DNA from: Gamarada debralockiae
Taxonomy: Eukaryota > Ascomycota > Leotiomycetes > Helotiales > Hyphodiscaceae
Direction of reading: 5' to 3'
Length of the DNA stretch: 57,204 nt
Assembly: GCA_002803225.1 (NCBI GenBank)
Contig: NXFV01000493.1
Location: forward strand, 1 to 57,204
This document shows positions 49,681 through 57,204 of this stretch, piece by piece. Position 1 is the stretch's first letter. Every line of letters starts with the position of its first letter. The notes under the pieces are model-generated. The model was given only the letters and a program-made list of their open reading frames with translations, did not search any database and was not told where the DNA came from. A program made the position numbers and the translations under genes.

Positions 49681-51143
49681 CCAGTGGGTGTCAGAATTCG
49701 TGGTGAACGCTAAAATTCGGCGCTAAGCCCCCAGCAAAAAAATCGATTAAAATGGCTTGATTTCTACAAATAACTACCACAATGCACTCTTGATAGGCTT
49801 TCCACCTGTTCTAACTAGCTCTTTGCATCGCGCTGGCATCATAGATATGCGCGTTCGGATCTCTTCTATTGTAATTTTGTCCTATTCTTCTTGTAAAGCA
49901 ACCTTGATCTCTTCTTTTAAATAAAAGATTCTCCGACGCAACCGTTGCTTAAGAATATTCCAAATACCCTCCATAGGGTTTACATCAGGAGATTAGGCAG
50001 GGTGATTAAGGTTTTCAATCCAATTGGCCTTTTTCATAAGTTGCGCTAGGCCTTCTTTTCTCATACTATGAGATGGGTCCCCGTCCTCTTGAAGTAACTA
50101 TGATTGAGCGTCTTGAAGACGAGCTTTTTGAATAGCTTCGATATAGACTAGCAAAAGACGCTCAGTATAGTATTTCTGAGTCATAGCATTACCCTTTGGC
50201 TTGACTTGTTGCTCATGAGGTAATAAAGCCTCCTATTCAAGGACTCGAGCCTGGTATTCTTCTTCGGTTTCTGTTGTAGGTCGACGGCAAGGTTTAGGAG
50301 CTCGTTGCAGACGTTCTATATAATCTTCTTCATCGTTATAGAACTCAAGTTTGTCTGCCTTCGCGTGCCATGTAACCCATGCTGTAATATGAAACCTAAT
50401 ACCTTTTTGCTCGCCGCGTTATTGAATATTTTCGCAATCATAGCGTTTTCCTTGCTCACGCAAAACATTTCCAACAGCCATAGAGGTAGGATCGATATGT
50501 GCCTCGTCCGTAAAGAAGATATATTGCCAGAAATCATCGATAGTTTTGTCTTGATACTCTTCTCTATATGTAGTACGCTCTTGTCGATTTTTCTTAGAAA
50601 TAATCTTCTTTACAAACGCGCATTTATATCTCTGGGCCTTATTTGTATGCTCCTTTAACTTCCATTGTAATTAGCGTTTCTTGATGGGTAAATTGTGATA
50701 TGCGATCTAAGCTTCGTACAGCTGGTCTCGGACAAGATTTCGTGATGGTGAAACAAGCATTAAACAAGTTGATTTTGAGATCCGTGAGCGTCTGCCAAGC
50801 TTCTTTGATATCTTTCGAGTCCTCCGATATGCCATAGAGCCTAAAGTAGAGCGTTTGCGTAGCCAGGTCGAAGTAGTGGTATAAGGGGTGTGCGTTTCCT
50901 TCGCAATCGCGTTTAGTGATTTCTCGTTGTGATTACGGTCCCACGCGTCAAAAAATCGAGTTCTCTTTAGAGTATTAGCTTCGCATGCTTCATTTTCACC
51001 GGGAGGAGGCGTAATTCGAAGGGTTCGTCGTGTTGTTGGAGCCATTTTGAGGTGTAGGAGGGAGAGTGTTGATTGTTGATATTTTTTTGTGTTTGGCTTA
51101 GCGCCGAATTTTAGCGTTCACCACGAATTCTGACACCCACTGG
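49681..51143 (-). mobile_element. Tc1/mariner-superfamily DNA transposon, 1463 bp
   Basis: The first 49 bp (49681-49729) and last 49 bp (51095-51143) are perfect inverted copies, starting CCAGTGGGTGTCAGAATTCG. Between them a transposase-derived frame fills the element on the minus strand. Size, structure and transposase fit a full-length fungal Tc1-like element. A clear TA duplication is not visible at the ends; flanks are TGGGTCA and TGGGTGTCA, which are similar to each other. The perfect ends mean insertion was recent on the scale of the decay elsewhere in this window. Confidence 0.9.
49774..51045 (-). pseudogene. Tc1-like transposase, seven internal stops, no frameshift
   Basis: From ATG 51045 one frame continues to 49774 (about 424 codons) with no indel. 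It has a helix-turn-helix N-terminus (LNAIAKETHTPYTTTSTWLR) and a DDE domain: FTDEAHID (about 50500), EDGDPSHS (about 50075-50095) and SPDVNPMEGIW (about 49965-49992). Stops occur at 50707, 50671, 50419, 50233, 50098, 49993 and 49882 (low coordinate of each). Each is a TAA or TAG one transition from CAA, CAG or TGG, i.e. CpA to TpA on one strand or the other, the signature of RIP. The enzyme would cut and paste the element; it is inactive here. Confidence 0.85.
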
Positions 51144-51749
51144 TGGGTGTCAGGAAATGCTTATGTAATCAGTGAAGTGGAAATCCCTTTCTTGACAGCA
51201 TCATCAATTACATCAATACAGACATCAATGAACACACTGAACTACCGCTACCAATGCCTCACAGGGACGACATCCCAAAAATGAGAAACCTGTCAACCAT
51301 CCCGTATACTAATTTGGTTCTCCAGAACCACCACCATGGCGATGAAGAATTCTCTGCCAGAAACCTCTTGCCTCTTCACTTTGAGGCTCGTCGAAGGTCT
51401 TGTCATTACTAGGATTCCCATCCATCGAATAATTCTTGCATCGAAAATGCCAGCTCTCAAGATACCCTGGCTCCAACACTTTGCACCCTCATCAACAACA
51501 ATGACTACCAGCGTCATAGGAAACAATGAGATAGAGTGAAAAGATACGATCAAATAAAATACGTGGTCGGTCATTATACCCCCAAGAACTCTTCACACCT
51601 CATGTTAGACCGCGATGGAAATTCTCAAGTCTCTATCTCAAGGTTGCTGATTGACTGTAATGGATAGACCACCGTGTCTGCAATCTCGAGCTCTTCCTCT
51701 TCGGCTTCTTGTCCGTCGTCTCATTGGTCTCATATCTCGAATCAAAAGC
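51144..51749. other. Intergenic, no gene recognised
   Basis: Short frames at 51293-51574 and 51336-51539 overlap on opposite strands and have no motif. The region contains the 3' end flank of the SH3-protein gene. Confidence 0.35.
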
Positions 51750-54700
51750 CTAATCTTCTTCCTTCTTCGATCCTCCAGGTAACGTCCCTAAGACAACATT
51801 CTCAGGGACTGGCATGGCCTTGGTCGGAAAAGCGAGCTCGCTAATTTTTGAGGGACTTCTCGCGTGCTGTGCGCACTGTGGGTGCATCCGCCGTGCTCTG
51901 TTACGCGGATATATTTTTGGCGCATCAGCGACAGACTCATCTAGTTCTTCAATGACCTGAAGTCTGGATGGACCCGCTTTATGCCGCTCGTCTTGTTCTT
52001 CCTGGAATTCTGTTTTCGAAGAAGCGCCGTTGGACCTACATGCTCCGCTCTCAAATTCCTGTTCAGCGATCTCGGGCGTGGATGGCTCGGATGTCTTTTC
52101 GACAATGTGCGGCTCACCTTGTCCCTCCTTGATTTTTGTCTTCAGTGGGGTTCTGCGTGGGCTGCCCATTCTTTCAGCTCCTATTTCAGACATCATTTCG
52201 GATAGTTTATCCATCAAGAGATCGAGGTTCTGGACCTTCGTCGGCGACGACATGACCTGGAGTTTGGCTATCTTTTCAACACCTTCCAGCCTCTCTTGCC
52301 CCTCGTTGACTTCCGTCTTGGGTGAGATATCGATGGCTTTCTGCGTTGTATCCTTCTTGGATTCTGTCTTGGAAATTCTCTCGGAGAGATTTTCGAGAAA
52401 GAGCCCAAGACTTTGGCCTTCCGCCGGCGATGATATATGAACATCATCAATGATGGTCAAATCCTTGGTTACGGAGTCAAATTTGAGTCTAGGGCCCCGA
52501 TGAGCTAGATAAGCTGACATGTTCGGCAACCTTTTGAGTTGCGGTATGCAGGTGTACAGGTCGCTGTCGTCGCTGCACCAGCTGAACCTGCTATCAACTT
52601 CTTTTTGCGGGCTGTATTTCGAATCCACTCCCTCTGGCTCAATAGCGACGCTCTCCACGTTGGAACTGGACTCCCAACTAAACCTGTTGTTGTTTTTCTG
52701 CAGCGGAACCGGTTCCGAACCCTTTCCGTCTGGAGGACTGCCGAGATTCTCCTCTTCCGATTCGGACTCACTCTTGCCCTCGGACTTGGACTCGTAGATG
52801 AGGAGTAGCTTGCGCTCTGAGAGACGCTTCGGAGCTTGTTCTGGCTTAGCCCTAGATTTTCGAGTCTCGACAGAACTTCCGACTGGAGCTGGTCTCGAAA
52901 TTATTTCCTCTACATATGATGCAGGAATCCATCCCTGTTGCTCCCCACGCACTACCAGCCACCATCCTACAAGCTTTTAGCCCTTTTTTTTGATATTGGA
53001 TCTATTTCACTTACCGTTGCTCTGCTTACAAATGACCTTGACCATGTCATTCACCTTGACTGCCATTTCCTTACTGTCATTACCCACGAAGTCGTACAAT
53101 ACCTTAGCCATAGTATTTAACTTATCAGGAGCAGCATGGTTTAATGAAAGAGATAAATCAGCCGCAATTGAGGGAGCGGACTGCACATCTTCAACGTCCT
53201 TAGTCTTGGCCATTGGTGGCTGAGGCTTCTTTTGCGGATAATGTGCCACCAAGGTTATGTCTCCCTGCTTTCGGTTTGGGATGGCGACTGTCAGTTTTGG
53301 TCTTCTGACAGTGGGTTTTTGAGGAAACTTGGGCTCCTCATCTGTAACAAGTGGTGGTGGTTTGAGAGTTGAAAGTTGTACCTCGAGGTATGCAGGGTGG
53401 GTTTGACTGGACGGCGGTTTGATGACTTCCCCACATTCATCCTCACATCTAGTATCAATCAACGTAGTAAGCTTGCACATCTCCCTTAAGCTTTTGCGTC
53501 TCTCGATAGAGTTATCCGGAAGTTCCGCCGGAACTCTGACTCCTACGGGGCAACAGACAGGCGACATCCGTGGTTTAGGAAGGATATGTGAAGCGGGAAC
53601 CCAAGGGTTGGAGGTGCAGTCATCGTAGTCACGATTCTCTGCACTCAGACCAAGCCATGAGTAGACTCCGTAGCGATATCGAGGAGGCTCGGACCAGCCA
53701 GTGCTTTGATCATCCTTCTTACCAAACCGGCTCCAGAAACCTATTTGGCGTCCTCCATGCTGCTTTGCGAACGAGCTCTTCACAGTCTCGTCACTTGATT
53801 TCTTACGAAGCCTGGTCCTTGGCTTCTTCAAAGTGAAGAGATTGCTGTCATTCTTGGGCCAAAAAGCCTTTCCTAATTTGCGTCGCAAAGGTGAAGGCAA
53901 GTCTCCTATTTCCGGAGTCTGGGTCGTAGTTAAGTCTCCTCGAGATGTGGGTGCTTGACCCCGGACAGTGCCAAGGAATCTAGTGATCTTCCGTGTAAAC
54001 GAGCGATTCGGTGCCATTCCTGGGCGAAATGAAGGCTGGCTGCTGTTATCAGAGTTGGTGGTGCTCAATCCAGACTCTGATGCTTCATCGATGTCAGAGG
54101 TAGAGGCAGAGGCAGAGGAAGGGATCGAGACAGTTCTCACGACAACCTCCTTCGCCGTGTCCGTCTCGAACTTTTCGTAGAGGCCTAGTTTCGTAGCAAG
54201 AGTCCGCACTTGCTTCTTGGCGGCCTTGGGATGTTTGAAAGGTTCTTCCATTGTCTCTTTAATTGGGGTCATCATCTTGACGCTGGGAAGTTCAGCGACG
54301 ACAGGGAGTTTCCTTTCCATTGTCTGTGGCGGTCTCCAATCAAAGGTTATCTTCTCACCAAACACTTCCTGGGAGAGCTTTGGGTGCCTAACAATGAACT
54401 CCAGCTCATTCACAGGATGTTCGTAAGAAAACCCTGCTGGAATCATTCGGCGTAGGACCTCTGCGTACATGGGGTCACCTTTGATATCATATATGGTAGC
54501 TAGAAGTCCGAGGGTCTCATTGCACTCCGTCGCATGCGTGGCGCCAAGAGCACGTTTGAGTCTTCTCTTTCCTTGAAGTGCTTGCTTGCAAAAAGTGATA
54601 GCGTTGTCGAAGAGATAGTCCGAGAGATTGGCCAGAGCCAGTGCATGGAGAAGATTGCAGATTACCGTGTCCAAGTTAGCCTTTGACTTGGCGATGCGGG

Positions 54701-56006
54701 TAATCAATGGCTCTGCAAGACGCCATTTGCGTTGAAAGAAATAGCAAATAGCTAGTTGAATTTGCAGCTTCTTAAAGTCGGCATCTCCAGAGCTTGAACC
54801 GGTATGTCGTTGGATTGCTTTCTCTAGGATGGTCTCGGCTTTGGCAAAGTCTTGGCTGAGCATACTATCTTTTGCCACTTCTTCAAGTCCGCTCAGAAAT
54901 AGCAGCTCGAATTCAGCTTCGTCGTCCCCTTCCTCCCCTTCCTCGTTTTCATCCCCCATCTCAGACATATTTGAGTCCACGTCTTCAGATGAGACCGCTG
55001 GCGCTGAGGACGGAACCACCGAAGCTACCGCTGAACTTGGGCTGCGCTGTAACGGCTTGGGCTTTGTCACACGCCGCATTTGCTTCAGATACTGGTTGAT
55101 TTGCTGCCTCTTATTCCTCGTCAAACCCAAACCACCCCTCACGCTCATAGCTGCATCCGACTGCACATTCCAAAACGATGTTCCATTACCACTATGAATT
55201 GTACTTGCAGTCGAGCTCGCACTAGAGTGGAAATTCTGAGCTACTCGAGCTAAGTTTCGCAGATTGTGAGCTACACGAGCATCCGATGGATCTCCCAAGG
55301 TGGGAGACAAGCCATCGCTGTGGTGAAGTGCCACTTGAAGAGACTGCTCAATAGAGAGCTTCAACCTCCCAAGTTCGTATATGATCGTGTCTTGGGTCGC
55401 ATTACTTCTCAGTGAAAGTGATCTACTCAATTTCTCAGCCAAGCTGTCCACATTGTGAACGGTTCTTGTTAACTCAAGTGATGGGCTTGACTAACACGTT
55501 GAGAGCCGAGAGCATAGTCTGTAGAGCCCAGTTCGACTTATGGAGCTTCTCCTGGAAGCCGGCAATTTCTCTGGCATATCTAGTCAAGTCCACTGCAACC
55601 TTCGCTCTTCTGAAGAAGCTAGAAGATTTCGCTGTTGCCTTAATTCTGTTGACGAAGCTGGCTAATTCGTCTAGAGTTGTCTTACAATCCTCCAGCGAAA
55701 GAGCACTTTGACGCCACAGATCCTCGTCTATCGAGGCCAACGACAATGGCCTTCCGCGACATTTCTCCAGAGTGCGATCAACTGCCTCAAGAAAGCTGGT
55801 GAGTGTAGACAGTTCCGTGCAAAGAGCTGACACTCTTGTATCAGCATTACGAAAAGTTGTTACGAATTCGCAGAGAGTCGCGGATACCTATTGTAAATCA
55901 GCCTCGCCCCACAGCCGGAGTCAACACGGGATCGTGAATAACTGACAGCGCAAGCAGCTTGGATCACCGTGATCGCCGAAGTTGTGATTGAGAGCGGATC
56001 CATCAT
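51750..56006 (-). CDS. HeLo-like N-domain and SH3-domain protein, 1365 aa, three introns
   Basis: The exons are 56006-55947, 55887-55496, 55443-53015 and 52966-51750, with introns of 48-59 bp; all phases agree and give 1365 residues. The N-terminus (MDPLSITTSAITVIQAACAV, then TELSTLTSFLEAVDRTLEKC) is the fungal HeLo-like domain often found in front of NLR-type and signalling proteins. Next are a Ser-rich region, an acidic run (ENEEGEEGDDEAEFE), then helical repeats about 330-480 (AKAETILEKAIQRH, RKWRLAEPLITRI) that look TPR-like. A basic disordered region leads to an SH3 domain (about 930-985: KVLYDFVGND, VKVICKQSNGWW, GWIPASYVEEI), split by the last intron. The tail has two or three degenerate copies of an SSP..LxxFxENLSE motif. 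A cortical or signalling adaptor role is inferred. Confidence 0.85.
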
Positions 56007-56109
56007 GGACAAATTCCTTCAGGACTCAACGTAATCCCATTCAAATCGCGATTAAAACACCACCATTCCCAAATCCCATTTTCCAAAGTCCTAGGCTCGC
56101 ATCCGTAGG

Positions 56110-56563
56110 GTGACCCCGCCTAGGCTGGGAGAGCCTCGCGGTGTACCTGCAGCCTCTCTTGACCTGGTGGGGTAGAAAAACTTGATTGGCATTTCGGTGA
56201 GCCGTTCAGGCCTGAGGGGCTTGGGACCGTAGGCCACTCTACACCAATCATGCAACGATTGACAGGGGATGTTACGCCCGACTTGGGAAAGATTGCGTAA
56301 GGCCTGGCAAGCAAATACACCCCCCTCGCAAAACCGAAGCAGTAACTTCAAAGGTATCCAGCGCGAGACTGAACGGTACTCTCGATGTTATACGGAACTT
56401 TAGAAACGGCTGCGACGTTAGGAGACAGCACTCAGCTCTTCGCCCGTCGATTGCCCCAGAGAAAATTTGATTGGAGGTTGGCGCTAACCAGACAATCAGC
56501 TTCGCTTGGACATGTTGGACCACCGACCTAGTCACTGTCACCCAAGAGGCCTAACGGGGTCAC
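56110..56563. mobile_element. Possible 454-bp inverted-repeat element
   Basis: The left end GTGACCCCGCCTAGGC (56110) and the right end GCCTAACGGGGTCAC (to 56563) are inverted copies over about 16 bp with a few mismatches. The interior has no intact gene. No clean target duplication was seen. It could be a small DNA transposon or a chance match; moderate to low confidence. Confidence 0.4.
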
Positions 56564-56739
56564 TTGGAGGGGAATAAAGCCCTATCTCTCGTGGAAGGTG
56601 AGAGAAACCCTTCTTTCCCCGCATTAGGATCTTTTATTCTCTGTGATGAGCATTATGAGCGGGTAGGGCCGTGGTTTCTTAGCTAATCACACTTGGTCTC
56701 CCATATCAAATTCGTCAAGATTTGACGACGATGCTAATA

Positions 56740-57204
56740 CAGTCAAACCCCGATATGAGGATCATGTGATATAAGGATACCCCACTTTTAAGGATACTTT
56801 TATTGGTCCCAGCGAATTTAAGGTGACTATTAAGGATATCCCCTCCACTAGGATATCCTAAGAATTTATGTCCCCTAAATCTTGAATCCTACCTAATTTA
56901 TCCTTATAACTATGGCCGATTCAGCACCCCAAAAGCATTAAGCAATTTACTGATTTAGAGCGACGTAATATACACCGCCGCCACGATATAACCAGTGAAA
57001 CTCAAAAAGAGCTAATCGCGTGGTTCATAGCATAGCCTTCTAGTAGGCCTCTTACCTAAGGCCAGATATTAATAATTCTTTCTCTTATCTACGTGTATCT
57101 CGACACAGATCCTCAAACTGCCTCGCAATTAGGCTCAAAACGGCGCTTTAAGGGCGATTCTAGACCTTAAAGATATATTATTTTAATAGTACTATAATAG
57201 CAGA
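56740..57204 (+). mobile_element. Pogo-like DNA transposon, 5' part, cut by the window edge
   Basis: The element begins CAGTCAAACCCCGATATGAG after a TA (56738-56739), the usual pogo/Tigger terminal form. Four AAGGATA-type repeats lie in the first 120 bp. A transposase start is at ATG 56912 (MADSAPQK), with a frame change and then TDLERRNIHRRHDI, QKELIAWFIA, YVYLDTDP and TASQLGSKRRFKGD. These resemble the N-terminal DNA-binding region of CENP-B/pogo transposases. In-frame TAG and TAA codons show it is already inactive. The rest is outside the window. Confidence 0.7.

Noticed and set aside
52519..55197. Plus-strand frames within the SH3-protein gene
   Set aside because: They are antisense shadows; the minus strand has the domains, splice sites and continuous frame.

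Overview
The window looks like nuclear DNA of a filamentous ascomycete (Pezizomycotina, perhaps Leotiomycetes). The evidence is short introns (mostly 48-90 bp) with GTAAGT/GTATGT-type donors, HET-domain genes, 2EXR-domain genes, a Zn2Cys6 regulator, a HeLo-like N-terminal domain, and a transposon whose in-frame stops look like repeat-induced point mutation (RIP). No rRNA, tRNA or CRISPR was found. All assignments come from reading the sequence and recognising family motifs; no database search was run.

Layout. Positions 1-2112 hold a possible truncated exon, an 18-bp tandem repeat and a hairpin cluster. At 2.1-8.0 kb are two tandem HET-domain genes and a 2EXR-domain gene. At 9.4-11.4 kb is a broken MFS sugar transporter, followed by an intact secreted carboxylesterase (11.6-13.3 kb). 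At 14.5-19.0 kb is a compact conserved block: NOP56, then VPS4 and prefoldin subunit 6, the last two sharing a divergent promoter. At 20-25.4 kb is a graveyard: a broken 2EXR gene, a 455-bp AT-rich MITE, a broken luciferase-like monooxygenase and a broken DAO-type flavin oxidase. A multi-exon membrane protein gene (27.4-30.0 kb), a decayed unknown gene (31.4-33.1 kb) and a flavodoxin-like gene (33.4-33.9 kb) follow.

Positions 34-38.3 kb are mostly decayed sequence. A TA-flanked 257-bp MITE then sits 167 bp upstream of a complete cytochrome-b5/desaturase fusion (sphingolipid delta-8 type, 38.7-40.5 kb). An AflR-type Zn2Cys6 regulator (42.2-43.6 kb), a short-chain dehydrogenase (44.4-45.4 kb), a fungal transcription-factor-like gene with a disturbed 5' part (46.1-47.8 kb) and a frameshifted DUF2196 relic come next. 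A 1463-bp Tc1-like element with perfect 49-bp inverted repeats (49.7-51.1 kb) adjoins a broken gene fragment. The window ends with a 1365-residue HeLo-like/SH3 protein gene (51.8-56.0 kb), a possible 454-bp inverted-repeat element, and a pogo-like element cut by the window edge.

How the genes work together. The conserved block covers ribosome biogenesis, endosomal sorting and chaperone functions that are unrelated biochemically but commonly retained. The HET pair and the HeLo-like/SH3 protein have architectures associated with fungal self/non-self recognition. The desaturase, AflR-like regulator and dehydrogenase are neighbours, but nothing in the sequence proves that they form one pathway. 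Loss of function dominates the rest: at least seven genes are broken, and at least four mobile-element-like units are present.
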